Origin: Methanolobus halotolerans
Lineage (GTDB): Archaea; Halobacteriota; Methanosarcinia; Methanosarcinales; Methanosarcinaceae
Reading direction: 5' to 3'
NCBI RefSeq assembly: GCF_004745425.1
Contig: NZ_PGGK01000008.1
Location: 1-64,000, forward strand
DNA: 64,000 bases
Shown: positions 35,723 through 44,284 of the stretch, piece by piece
How the letters are laid out: the number at the start of each line of letters is the position of its first letter
Numbering within the stretch: position 1 is the first letter of the stretch
Made by a program: the position numbers and the translations under genes
The notes under the pieces: generated by a model
Told to the model about the DNA's origin: nothing
What the model saw: only the letters and a program-made list of their open reading frames with translations
Database searches by the model: none

Positions 35723-37366
35723 TTATACCGCAGGCAGACCTCCTATGGAAACCGGCTTTATATGTCTGTATTTTATAGCTTTTACAGGGCATACTCCTAT
35801 ACACCTTTTGCAGCTTATTCCCAGGCAAAGATGTGCGGTATAGTCAACATATATGTCACCATTCTTAGGCACTACCTGAAGGGCATTCTCGGGACATTCG
35901 CGTTCACATATTCTGCATTGCATACATCCGTGTGATTTTTCTTCTATGATCATATCAAGGTCTTTTATGATCCGGATTCCTTCATATCCTGTATCTTCGA
36001 TATCCTTGCTGACCCTGTGTTGAATTGACGGTGTGCAGGTAACATCCGGCAAACGTGGCATACCATAGGCTTCAAGGAAATAATTATACGTCTCATACTG
36101 CATACCTTCGGTCCAGTAGGCAAGTTCGCATGCATAGATATTCTTGAAAGTTTCATTTGAAGCCAGCATTATGTGATCTGCTTTTATTCTCTCAGCAAGA
36201 TCCTCTATCTCTTTGAGTTCGTAGTTTCCAAGAATTATATCCTTTGCAAGCTCCAGAGATGTATTTCCAAACTGTATTATTTTCTGTGTGAATATTGGTG
36301 CAAGACCGATCTTTCTACCTTTTTCCGCATCTACGTAGGTACCTGATGCACCTGACATGTACATATACTTCAGGTCCTCATATTTTACACCGGATTCTAT
36401 TAGCAACGTCAGGTGTGCGGCTCTTATAGCGCCAATGGCTTTACCGGCCTCAGCGATATCTTTATCCGTAAGGCAGATATTTTCACCAAGAACAAGTTTT
36501 CCATTTGGTATTTCAGGCAATTTTTTGATTATACCTGTACTGACCGCCAGTGATATGGCAGAGATCACACCTGTTCCGGTGATTCCCCGGGACTGAACTT
36601 CACCTTTTTCGACAATGGAGCCGGTTATCGGATCGATCAGGTCCCCCTTCCCGCTTTTCATATCTTCATCCAGAACAGTGATTCTCCAGTAACTGTGCTC
36701 TTCATTCACATCGGAGATCGCACCGGGACTTGCAAGCATCCCGCATCTGATACCCTGTCCTTCTATAGCAGGTCCTGCTGCTGCGCTGCATGTTACTATA
36801 CGGTCACCTATCTTCAGTGCCATTTCGGCATTGGTTCCGTAATCAGTCACAATGGCAATATCTTCCTGTTCAATGAAATCGGTCTTGATCATCATTGCAA
36901 GGGCATCGGCACCTATCTCATGTTCAATTGAAGGGAGCACGATAATTTCACATTCATCCAGACCGGAATCGTTACCGAATATCTCATAGCCTTTATAGAT
37001 CATCATACCCCTTTTCACATTTTCAATACCAAGCCTTTTCTGCATGTTCTTACCGGCATAGGCAAGGTCCCTTATCTCTATGTTCTGGAAAAGGGAAAGC
37101 TGAATCGGATTTCCGCATACAGCGATCTTGCTGATCATGGTGAGGGGAACCTGCAACTCATCAAGCATTTTGCAGATCGTATGGGTGATTATCTTATGTG
37201 CACTATCTTCCCCTACCTGAATCGCAAAACCCAGATGGTCTATCACATTTCCTCCCGGGAGTGGATGTTTCATTGTCATTACTGTTTTTATGGTATTCCC
37301 GGTTCCAATGTTTAAAAGCTGCAAACGAAATCCACTTGTTCCCAGATCCAATGCAATTCCGTACAA
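35723..37366 (-). CDS. ramA: Corrinoid protein reductive activase, RamA-like
   Basis: 547 residues from TTG 37366, supported by GGAGG 6-7 nt upstream. It uses ATP to reduce Co(II) corrinoid back to Co(I) in methyltransfer proteins. ASKHA-like ATPase body: MYGIALDLGTSGFRLQLL, VTDYGTNAEMAL, SAAAGPAIEGQGI, GITGTGVISAI, MSGASGTYVD. The C-terminus (about 480-535) is a two-cluster ferredoxin: CMQCRICERECP and CLGISCKRCIGVCP. It is about 500 bp downstream of the conserved upstream module at 37876-38036 and is followed by the PAS/GAF sensor. Confidence 0.93.
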   Translation of the reverse strand: MYGIALDLGTSGFRLQLLNIGTGNTIKTVMTMKHPLPGGNVIDHLGFAIQVGEDSAHKIITHTICKMLDELQVPLTMISKIAVCGNPIQLSLFQNIEIRDLAYAGKNMQKRLGIENVKRGMMIYKGYEIFGNDSGLDECEIIVLPSIEHEIGADALAMMIKTDFIEQEDIAIVTDYGTNAEMALKIGDRIVTCSAAAGPAIEGQGIRCGMLASPGAISDVNEEHSYWRITVLDEDMKSGKGDLIDPITGSIVEKGEVQSRGITGTGVISAISLAVSTGIIKKLPEIPNGKLVLGENICLTDKDIAEAGKAIGAIRAAHLTLLIESGVKYEDLKYMYMSGASGTYVDAEKGRKIGLAPIFTQKIIQFGNTSLELAKDIILGNYELKEIEDLAERIKADHIMLASNETFKNIYACELAYWTEGMQYETYNYFLEAYGMPRLPDVTCTPSIQHRVSKDIEDTGYEGIRIIKDLDMIIEEKSHGCMQCRICERECPENALQVVPKNGDIYVDYTAHLCLGISCKRCIGVCPVKAIKYRHIKPVSIGGLPAV

Positions 37367-37875
37367 ATTGATCCTCCGTACAATTTAGTAAATCTTCAAT
37401 CATTATTGCTTAACAGTCCGTGCAATTATGCATACAGGCAATCTGTGAGATAAGTATAAATAACGACTTCGAACAAAAAATAAGAGCTAGCGATATAGTC
37501 GATGCATCGGATCCAGACAATGTGCTTGATAAAAGAAAAGGTTACAATAAAAATAATGCAGTCGATTAAATCAAAACGGTTTTTCTACTTGCTGGTAAAA
37601 CCTTTCAGAAGCAAAAATTAATTTCTACAGATAGTTTTATTTTTACTAAATTTACTCTGCAGGGCCTTTTAGTGTGGAGAGACCCCGCAAAGTAGAGCAG
37701 ATGTAAAGTGAGAATATTGCACAGCCCTGCAGAAATGGTATAGGGTGAATATTTCTGAAAGTTGGACTTGAATGCCGGAGGTAGACCAGATAGATCCATA
37801 CTATGCAATCACATATTCAACATCTGCTTTTCTCTATCCGTGCCGGACAGGGACAAATGACAGTATCCGGTTAAA
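37367..37875. other. Long gene-free leader upstream of ramA
   Basis: If transcription starts just after the TATA element at about 37880, ramA has a leader of roughly 490 nt; long leaders are known for methyltransferase genes of Methanosarcina. ORFs here are not convincing: 37605-37808 (-) has no good start site, and a plus-strand frame at about 37418-37569 reads through SDIVDASDPDNVLDKRKG without a ribosome binding site. Confidence 0.45.
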
Positions 37876-38036
37876 GCATATATAATAACCTCTGGTAATC
37901 AATCAACATAATTACTATTATCAACCTGCTGTTTTCAATTCAGATAATAGATTTTGGGAATAAGGAATACAGGATCTTAAGCTTGCAGGAAAACAACGGC
38001 TGAAGAACAATTGACATCTTTGATTTTATCAAAAGC
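37876..38036 (-). promoter_or_regulatory. Conserved upstream module, copy A (ramA)
   Basis: Read on the minus strand: a palindrome TTTGATAAAATCAAA (38033-38019) flanked by GC, about 112 bp of partly conserved sequence, then GTTGATTGATTACC and GGTTATTATATATGC (to 37876), which includes a TATA box. The same order, spacing and intervening blocks occur at 41906-42065 (+) and 53994-54152 (-). It is a strong candidate for an activator site plus promoter. Confidence 0.7.
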
Positions 38037-38100
38037 ATAGATACTTGGTGAATAAAGCTCTGAATGACAATCATTCTGAAGCAGGGCTATATAAAAATAG

Positions 38101-38922
38101 TTATTTGATCTGTTCTGCATTCTCCTTATAATGCAGAAAGAATTCATGACCCCATTGACGTGCATTTTCTTCAAAGCTTATTACTTTTTTATGATCAAAG
38201 AAGCCTTTCTTATTGAAAAATGATAGCAACATGAGATCGTCTGTGACAGAGATTGCACCTGGTGTTATTATCTGTTCATGACAGACGAACAAATGTGAGT
38301 TTTGAGATTGCATGATTGCATTATATTGGTCAGTATATTCATCCCTTAATCGTTCATAGACCGGTTTTGTCAGTATAAGATTATAGTTTACTTCATTTTT
38401 TGCCAGTTCTGAATAATTACAAGGGCAGGTAGGACAGAAGTATGAATAGAAAGTGCAGACATTTGCACTACTTTTGAGACTAACAAGTAATTCCTTGGGT
38501 GGTTCGAAAAGGTGATTCAGATCCGGTTCATGTATCGTAACATCTCCGAGGTCTCCAATTCTGTCCAGAAGATCGTCAGGTACTGCACTAAGGTCCCTGC
38601 TATCCCAGAATTCCTTATTTCCTTCAACAACATTCAATGCTTCGATCAATGGCTTGATCTTTTTCAAAATGATTTGGCCTATATGCGTTAGTCTGTATTC
38701 GTCGTCCTTTTGTTCGATGAGTCCCTGTTCAATAAGTATTTTCACCTGAGCCATTATTGCACTTGTAGTACCGTTGATAGACTGCTTTATTTCATCAATT
38801 GTTGCTGGTCCATTCAGTAACATAATAAGAGTGTTTTTCCTTTTTTCTGATAAGAATACAGTACTTATCAACTCTGTTTTCATGGTCGGATCACTTACCT
38901 TTACTTTCTGGAATTTAATCAT
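38101..38922 (-). CDS. FilR1/Msr-type regulator with CPxCPC cluster (copy 1)
   Basis: 273 residues, or 260 from the internal MKTELISTVF. Winged helix about 15-90 (STVFLSEKRKNTLIMLLNGPATIDEI...SAIMAQVKILIEQGLIEQ), then FilR1/DUF1724 domain. A Cys cluster FCPTCPCNYSELA in the sensor domain is shared only with the copy at 54351-55136, suggesting metal or redox sensing. The two are highly similar and have the same orientation, and each is followed by the same ~160-bp module. It likely controls the methyl-transfer island. Confidence 0.87.
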   Translation of the reverse strand: MIKFQKVKVSDPTMKTELISTVFLSEKRKNTLIMLLNGPATIDEIKQSINGTTSAIMAQVKILIEQGLIEQKDDEYRLTHIGQIILKKIKPLIEALNVVEGNKEFWDSRDLSAVPDDLLDRIGDLGDVTIHEPDLNHLFEPPKELLVSLKSSANVCTFYSYFCPTCPCNYSELAKNEVNYNLILTKPVYERLRDEYTDQYNAIMQSQNSHLFVCHEQIITPGAISVTDDLMLLSFFNKKGFFDHKKVISFEENARQWGHEFFLHYKENAEQIK

Positions 38923-39011
38923 TATTTGTACTTAATTGAACCTGACGGTCGTGAACATCTAACCCCGCCAAGCTCCCCTGCATTCAGACATTCCGGATCG
39001 TTCTGAATATC

Positions 39012-39353
39012 TCATTGACCAGGTCTTTCCCCGAAAGTGTCATGATATCTTTTTACAACTGATTCAATGTAATTGGATGTTGTCCTGGTAGCCCTTTTAG
39101 ACATATGATTTCTCAAAGGGAATTCGGTATGGCAATGTGTGCATCTGGCAAGTTCACATCCCCTTACTAGACTTGGGCATCCGGCACAAAGTTTTGCTCT
39201 TGAATAGAACAGATTGAAAGATCCGCCGCATTCCGGGCAAAGAAGTATTTTATTAGCATCATAAAAGCTCTTGTTCACACCTTTTCGCTGAAGTTCAAAA
39301 GAATACCTTTCATCACGTGTAAGATCATCGACATATCTCTTTTCATCGGACAT
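39012..39353 (-). CDS. Cys-rich zinc-ribbon protein
   Basis: 113 residues. Cys pattern: CPECGGSF, then CAGCPSLVRGCELARCTHCHTEF, enough for two zinc sites, followed by a basic C-terminus (KRATRTTSNYIESVVKRYHDTFGERP). AGGTG lies before ATG 39353 and a TATA-like TTATATATATAT at about 39399-39410 fits a minus-strand promoter. It lies between the regulator and the divergent OYE-type gene; role unknown, possibly in metal handling or regulation for the island. Confidence 0.6.
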   Translation of the reverse strand: MSDEKRYVDDLTRDERYSFELQRKGVNKSFYDANKILLCPECGGSFNLFYSRAKLCAGCPSLVRGCELARCTHCHTEFPLRNHMSKRATRTTSNYIESVVKRYHDTFGERPGQ

Positions 39354-39657
39354 CTCTTTTCACCTTTCTGACTTCTGATATGAAATTTGCTTTTGGATAT
39401 ATATATAACGAATTATTGTATGAAATCAAGCAATAATAGTAAATCTTCGGCCGGAGAAAAAACAATGGCTTTGATATAATCAACGCCATCTACTCAATAT
39501 CAGGATTAAATATAAGTCCTGAATGCGTACATACTCTCTTGCATTATAAGAAACAAAGGAAAGATTGTACTTTAAATCATGCTGCTTGCTTTGACCTTCT
39601 TTTCTTGCAAGCACAATCGGAATATAATTATTAAGATCAGCCATATTATGAGGAACG
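39354..39657. promoter_or_regulatory. Divergent intergenic region with TTGATATAATCAA palindrome
   Basis: 304 bp between the zinc-ribbon gene (-) and the OYE-type gene (+). GGCTTTGATATAATCAACGCC-like palindrome at 39467-39487 (8 of 9 arm positions match) resembles the palindromes of the three conserved modules, but the 110-bp spacing to a TATA element is not kept. A TATA-like AATATAATTA at about 39621 may serve the plus-strand gene. Confidence 0.45.
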
Positions 39658-41826
39658 ATGACATTTGAAAAATTGTTCGAGCACGGTAGCATTGGCAACT
39701 GTAAGTTGAAAAACAGGATAATTATGGCTCCTGTAGGCAATATCAATATGGCGGATCCCTTTGGCCGTCCCCTTGATAAGATGATCAAATATTTCATCGA
39801 AAGGGCAAAAGGAGGTACCGGTCTTCTGGTAACTGGCCTGGTACCTGTTTCTTATGGTATTGATCCTACTATTTCGGAAGAGAACGGCACAACTTATTTT
39901 CCCCGTATAGATGGCTCATCAAGAACCCGTCTCAGCGGCTGGAGGGATCTTACAGCAGGTGTGCGGCCATACGGGTCTAGAATATTCATCCAGCTATCCG
40001 CCGGTCTTGGAAGAGTCGGCTCCCCTGAGCCTGCATTGAAAGGGAAGATCCTGAGATCTTCTTCATGGAACCGGAATTTCTACGTGCCCGGGGTTCCTCA
40101 TCTTCCTCTATCCGATCATAAGATTAAAAAGATAGTTAAAATGTTCGGACAGAGTGCAGCAAATGCAAAGATATCCGGATTCGATGGTGTACATGTACAT
40201 GGTCATGAAGGATACCTTATGGACCAGCTGACCTCCGCACCTTGGAACAGAAGAAGATTTGGCAGGTACAGGAACAAGTTCCAGTTCGGAATAGATGTTG
40301 TGAGGGAAATAAAGGAACGGTGTGGAGACAATTATCCTGTTATATACAGAATAGGTCTGACCCAGGCTCTTCAGCAAAGTTACGGAGACGAGATATTCAG
40401 GAAACATTTTCGTGGAAAAGAAAGGACAATTGAAGAAGGATTACGGTTCTGCAGAGCTCTTTATGAAGCCGGGGTGGATGCTTTCGATGTAGATAAAGGC
40501 TGTTACGATAATTGGTTCTGGCCACATCCGCCATCCTATTTCGATGATGCTGTGTATGTCAGGGAAATGGCTGGCAGGTTAAAGGACCATTTCAGGCATG
40601 AAGGCATACATGCAAAGGTAATAGCAGTCGGAAAGCTTGGTAAACCTGAAAAGGCCGAGGAAGTTCTGAAGGAGGAATGGGCGGATTTTGTAATGCTTGG
40701 AAGGCCTCTCCTGGCAGATCCTTACTGGCCTGCTAAAGTAAGAGAAAGCAGGATCAAAGAGATAATTCACTGCATAGGTGATCATGAAGGGTGTATAGAA
40801 TCATTCAAAAAGGGAGGACATCCATGTTGTTCGGTAAATCCTTACACTGGTTTTGAAGATACTAAAAAGCTGGTCCCAGCAGATCTCGTAAAAAAGGTCG
40901 CCATAATCGGTGCAGGCCCTGCAGGCTGTGAAGCAGCTATGACAGCCCATATGAGGGGACATGATGTAACCCTTTTTGAAAAGACCGGGCAGATAGGCGG
41001 ACAGTTGTGTCTGGCCGGCAAGATGGAGATAAAACATGATATAAGAAGATATCTTGACAATCTCCAGCATCGACTGAACATCCTGAAAGGGGATGGTCTG
41101 AAAGTTGAGTTTAATAAGAAAATAAGAGCAGATGATGTCAAAAATAAATTCGGTGTGATTATCTGCTGCAACGGTCTGAAAACAATTATCCCTTCCATAC
41201 CAGGTCTGGAAAAGATCAGATATATTGAAGCCAGGGAGTTCCTGCAAAAGGATATGGAATTGCCAGAGAACTCAGACAATGTCCTGGTAATCGGGGGTGG
41301 GATACTGGGTTGCGAGATTGCTTACTCTCTGGCTTATGAAAAAGGCATAAATGTGTCCCTGGTTGGGAAGAATAAGGAACTGATGCCAGGAACCGTAATG
41401 GCCAACAGATCTCAGATCTTATGGATGATGATGGGCAAAGGTTCTCCATCGGGAAAGAGGGAAGATTGTTTAAAGAGACCCATAACGGTGTACAATGCAT
41501 CAAAGGTCACAGGCTTTTCAGACAGGAAAGCCTATATAAAAGCGAACAGGGCACGTAAGGACCCATTTACACCCTGGAAAGCTTTAATTCCGGCGAATGT
41601 TAATGTTCCTTTTCAAAAAGAACTTGATCCGGACAATCTGGAAGAGATTACTATTGAGACTGATCTTGTAATATTTGCCACAGGTGGACATGCAGACGAT
41701 GTATTATATTATAATCTTCTCAAAGATAGAACTGCAGCGGAGATATACTGTGTCGGGGATTCAAGCAGATCCGGGGGGGTCTGGGAAGCAATAACAGGGG
41801 CGAATGAGATAGCCAGAAATATTTGA
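39658..41826 (+). CDS. Old-yellow-enzyme-type Fe-S flavoprotein (2,4-dienoyl-CoA reductase / trimethylamine dehydrogenase-like)
   Basis: 722 residues. An N-terminal FMN barrel (about 1-360: LFEHGSIGNCKLKNRIIMAPV, GFDGVHVHGHEGYLMDQLTSAPWNRR, HAKVIAVGKLGKPEKAEEVL, DFVMLGRPLLADP), a Cys cluster, then an NAD(P)/FAD domain (VAIIGAGPAGCEAAM, LVIGGGILGCEIAYSLA, YCVGDSSRSGG). In the cluster the usual C-x2-C-x3-C-x11-C reads CIGDHEGC...PCC: the second Cys is Asp, and an extra Cys precedes the fourth. It could oxidise or reduce the methylated substrate. GAGGAACG precedes the ATG. Confidence 0.87.
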   Translation: MTFEKLFEHGSIGNCKLKNRIIMAPVGNINMADPFGRPLDKMIKYFIERAKGGTGLLVTGLVPVSYGIDPTISEENGTTYFPRIDGSSRTRLSGWRDLTAGVRPYGSRIFIQLSAGLGRVGSPEPALKGKILRSSSWNRNFYVPGVPHLPLSDHKIKKIVKMFGQSAANAKISGFDGVHVHGHEGYLMDQLTSAPWNRRRFGRYRNKFQFGIDVVREIKERCGDNYPVIYRIGLTQALQQSYGDEIFRKHFRGKERTIEEGLRFCRALYEAGVDAFDVDKGCYDNWFWPHPPSYFDDAVYVREMAGRLKDHFRHEGIHAKVIAVGKLGKPEKAEEVLKEEWADFVMLGRPLLADPYWPAKVRESRIKEIIHCIGDHEGCIESFKKGGHPCCSVNPYTGFEDTKKLVPADLVKKVAIIGAGPAGCEAAMTAHMRGHDVTLFEKTGQIGGQLCLAGKMEIKHDIRRYLDNLQHRLNILKGDGLKVEFNKKIRADDVKNKFGVIICCNGLKTIIPSIPGLEKIRYIEAREFLQKDMELPENSDNVLVIGGGILGCEIAYSLAYEKGINVSLVGKNKELMPGTVMANRSQILWMMMGKGSPSGKREDCLKRPITVYNASKVTGFSDRKAYIKANRARKDPFTPWKALIPANVNVPFQKELDPDNLEEITIETDLVIFATGGHADDVLYYNLLKDRTAAEIYCVGDSSRSGGVWEAITGANEIARNI

Positions 41827-41831
41827 CCAAT

Positions 41832-41853
41832 CAGTCAATCAATCAATCAATCA
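41832..41853 (+). repeat. Tetranucleotide repeat (TCAA/AATC)
   Basis: About five tandem copies of TCAA directly after the stop of the OYE-type gene. Being non-coding and about 300 bp before the corrinoid gene, it is probably a simple slippage tract. Confidence 0.7.
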
Positions 41854-41905
41854 ATTTCCCTGCATGCATAGAGACCATTTATACTCAAATTCAGTTAATA
41901 TTCAA

Positions 41906-42065
41906 GCTTTTGATATTATCAAAGGCTTTCTCTTTTTCATTACCAGAGTTTTACTGCAGACCATAAATCCAGAATGTCTGATTTGCAAAATCCACATTTT
42001 GAACAGAGAACAAAGTGTCGATAATATTTATATCGTTGATTAATTACCATAAGTTATTATTTATA
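41906..42065 (+). promoter_or_regulatory. Conserved upstream module, copy D (corrinoid protein operon)
   Basis: GCTTTTGATATTATCAAAGGC (41906-41926) is an almost perfect palindrome. After 108 bp that align with copies A and B (blocks such as GTTTTACTGCAG, ATAAATCCAGAAT, TTTGCAA, TTTTGAAC, GATAATA) comes GTTGATTAATTACC and AAGTTATTATTTATA (42035-42065), a TATA element. Transcription would start near 42090, giving a leader of about 50 nt before ATG 42141. Confidence 0.72.
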
Positions 42066-42140
42066 TTCATATAAGGTATGATGAATTGTCAATAATAAAT
42101 GAGTTTTTGAGAGTTGACAGCAAAAATCAGGAGGCATTCT

Positions 42141-42806
42141 ATGGAAGAAAATGAGATCATCAACGGACTGACAGAAGCAGTAGTTAACGGAAAGAAAGAT
42201 CAGGCAGCTGAATTATCACAAAAGTCATTGGATGAGGGGGTTGACCCTTACATAGCAGTAATAAACGGTCTTGCAAAAGGAATGGAGATCATGAGCGAGA
42301 AATATGAGAATAAACAGGCATTTATGCCACATCTCCTGATGGCTTCCAATGCAATGTATGCAGGTATGGATGTGCTTATTCCTCATATCAAGACAGAAGG
42401 ATCAGGTGCAAGGAAAGTCCTTGTAATCGGTGCTGTCGAAGGAGATGTACATGACATTGGTAAGAACCTTGTTAAGACCATGATGAGTGCCGTAGGCTTT
42501 GAAGCAATTGATCTTGGAAAAGATGTACCTGTAGAACAGTTTGTCGAAGCAGCTGCCCAAAATAAGGCAGATGTCATGTCCATAAGCACACTTATGACAT
42601 CAACCATGGACAATATGCAGAGGGTCATGGATGGTCTGAATAGCAAAGGTATCAGGAACAATATGAAGGTCATTGTTGGCGGTGCACCTATAACTGCTGA
42701 TTTTGCAACAGAGATCGGTGCTGATGCAACAAAGACCGATGCAATGGAAGCTGCAAGGTGGGCAAAGGAAGCAGTTGAGTCACTTTCACCTGGCAGATGG
42801 GATTAA
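42141..42806 (+). CDS. Methyltransferase cognate corrinoid protein (MtmC/MtbC/MttC-like)
   Basis: 221 residues from ATG 42141, set by AGGAGG at 42129-42134; the frame is open further upstream. N-terminal helical cap domain (about 1-90, with LLMASNAMYAGMDVLIPHIK) and C-terminal B12-binding Rossmann domain with EGDVHDIGKNLV (DxHxxG; the His is the lower axial cobalt ligand), SISTLMTSTM and VIVGGAPIT. It carries the methyl group between a substrate methyltransferase and the CoM methyltransferase encoded next. Confidence 0.94.
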   Translation: MEENEIINGLTEAVVNGKKDQAAELSQKSLDEGVDPYIAVINGLAKGMEIMSEKYENKQAFMPHLLMASNAMYAGMDVLIPHIKTEGSGARKVLVIGAVEGDVHDIGKNLVKTMMSAVGFEAIDLGKDVPVEQFVEAAAQNKADVMSISTLMTSTMDNMQRVMDGLNSKGIRNNMKVIVGGAPITADFATEIGADATKTDAMEAARWAKEAVESLSPGRWD

Positions 42807-42912
42807 GATGAAAACCTGCAAAAGATCCAGGAGTATTCCTGTACATCCATGCCATCGTCACCCCGTCCAGGATGTGAACAGGAGCAGGTCATAATGGATC
42901 TTTTGCAGAACT

Positions 42913-42972
42913 GGTGACTGGGACCTGATCAGGCCAGGGGAGGAGTCTGCATCGTCACCTGGTCTCAGTCAC
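42913..42972 (+). other. Competing stem-loops between corrinoid protein and CoM methyltransferase genes
   Basis: GTGACTGGGACC (42914-42925) pairs with GGTCTCAGTCAC (42961-42972) over 12 positions with one G-U pair. The same left arm (GGTGAC, 42913-42918) can instead pair with GTCACC (42954-42959) inside the loop. The two structures are mutually exclusive. It lies about 55 nt before the next start codon, so it may set the expression ratio or act as a processing site. Confidence 0.55.
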
Positions 42973-43025
42973 TTTATATCACATTTTAGTAAAACGATAA
43001 CAAGTGATTACAGGAGTTCACTTTA

Positions 43026-44045
43026 ATGGATGAATATACACCTAAAAAGAGATTGGCACTTGCGTTAAGAGGAGAAAGCGTTGACAGAATGCCAGCAATT
43101 TCCGTTACACAAACAGGAACCGTGGAACAGATGGAAGCATGTGGTGCTTTCTGGCCGGAAGCTAATGAAGATGCGGAAAAAATGGCAACACTTGCTGAGG
43201 CAGGTCACACAGTCGTTGGATTCGAGGCTGTGCGTGTTCCCTTCGATATTACAGCCGAAGCTGAGTTCTTTGGTTGTGAGATCAAGGCAGGTACAAAAGA
43301 ACAGCAACCATCCGTTGTGGGTCATGTGATAAAATCGATCGAGGATATTGAAAAGCTCAAAGATTATGACCTGAGCGAAGGAAGGATTGGTGTTGTCTGT
43401 GATGCTATCAGGATCCTTGCGGGCAAGTACGGAGATGAACTTCCGATCATGGGCAGCATGCTGGGTCCTTTCTCTCTTGCACAGCATATGAATGGTGATG
43501 ACTGGTTCATGGCAATTATGACTGACGAGAAGTTCGCATTCGCACTTATGGAACTCACTACAGAATTCAACATTGCCTATGCGAAGAAAATGGTGGATAA
43601 CGGAGCCGACACCATGGTCATCATTGATCCTACGGCAAGTGCCATGCTCATAGGTGACGAATTTTATCAGAAGTTTGTAGTACCTGCACACAAAAGAATA
43701 GTCGATACAATGCACGAATTGAACGTGGCCACGGTATTGCACATCTGCGGAGATACTACTCCAAGTCTTGCATTGATGGAATCATCAGATGTGGATGCTA
43801 TAAGTGTAGACCAGAATGTGGATGTAGCAACCGCTCTGAGCAAAGTGGACAGTGCAGTTATAATTGGAAACCTGGACCCTGTAAGTGTCCTGTGGAAAAA
43901 GACTCCAGAACAGATCAGGGAAGTATCAAAGGATTTACTGGCTGCAGGGGCAGGACTCCTGGGACCCGGATGTGGGATCGTGAGCAAGACTCCCAATGCA
44001 AACCTTCAGGCAATGATAGAGATGGCAAAAGGACACACATATTAA
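43026..44045 (+). CDS. Methylcobamide:CoM methyltransferase, MtaA/MtbA family
   Basis: 339 residues, the usual length. Transfers the methyl group from the corrinoid protein to coenzyme M, forming methyl-CoM for methanogenesis. UroD fold with the zinc site of the family: HICGDTT (His, Cys) and GPGCGI (Cys). [14 protein letters not shown] near the end is typical. AGGAG precedes the ATG. It is cotranscribed with the corrinoid gene and followed by a terminator at 44189. MtbA versus MtaA type cannot be separated by eye. Confidence 0.92.
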   Translation: MDEYTPKKRLALALRGESVDRMPAISVTQTGTVEQMEACGAFWPEANEDAEKMATLAEAGHTVVGFEAVRVPFDITAEAEFFGCEIKAGTKEQQPSVVGHVIKSIEDIEKLKDYDLSEGRIGVVCDAIRILAGKYGDELPIMGSMLGPFSLAQHMNGDDWFMAIMTDEKFAFALMELTTEFNIAYAKKMVDNGADTMVIIDPTASAMLIGDEFYQKFVVPAHKRIVDTMHELNVATVLHICGDTTPSLALMESSDVDAISVDQNVDVATALSKVDSAVIIGNLDPVSVLWKKTPEQIREVSKDLLAAGAGLLGPGCGIVSKTPNANLQAMIEMAKGHTY

Positions 44046-44188
44046 AATCAAAGATAATTTCTTCGGATAGTAACTTTCATGTTCAGGTCACCTTCTGTCC
44101 GGGGAAATTATCCTTTGGTACGGTAGTATCTGGATAACTGAGATAACAGAATCGATTTTATCCACAAATCTACCTCCACACTTCCCTT

Positions 44189-44222
44189 GCCAGTGATATT
44201 TCACTGGCTCTTTTTATTTTTC
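44189..44222 (+). terminator. Terminator of corrinoid/CoM methyltransferase operon
   Basis: GCCAGTGA (44189-44196) and TCACTGGC (44201-44208) form a perfect 8-bp stem with 4-nt loop, followed by TCTTTTTATTTTTC. Confidence 0.78.
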
Positions 44223-44284
44223 AGCAAAGGTCCGTAAAGTATTGGAATAATAATTGAATCAACCTGCAATATCTGTAAAATGTA

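Noticed and set aside
37418-37569. Plus-strand frame between ramA and the regulator (contains SDIVDASDPDNVLDKRKG)
   Set aside because: About 50 codons, start only GTG without ribosome binding site, and it lies in the probable ramA leader; could be a remnant but support is too weak.
41832-41853. TCAA tandem tract considered as a phase-variation switch
   Set aside because: It is outside any reading frame and after a stop codon, about 300 bp from the next gene, so length changes would not shift a frame.
43065-43742. 225-codon Cys/His-rich minus-strand ORF over the CoM methyltransferase
   Set aside because: Shadow frame; the Cys and His content comes from reverse reading of common codons.
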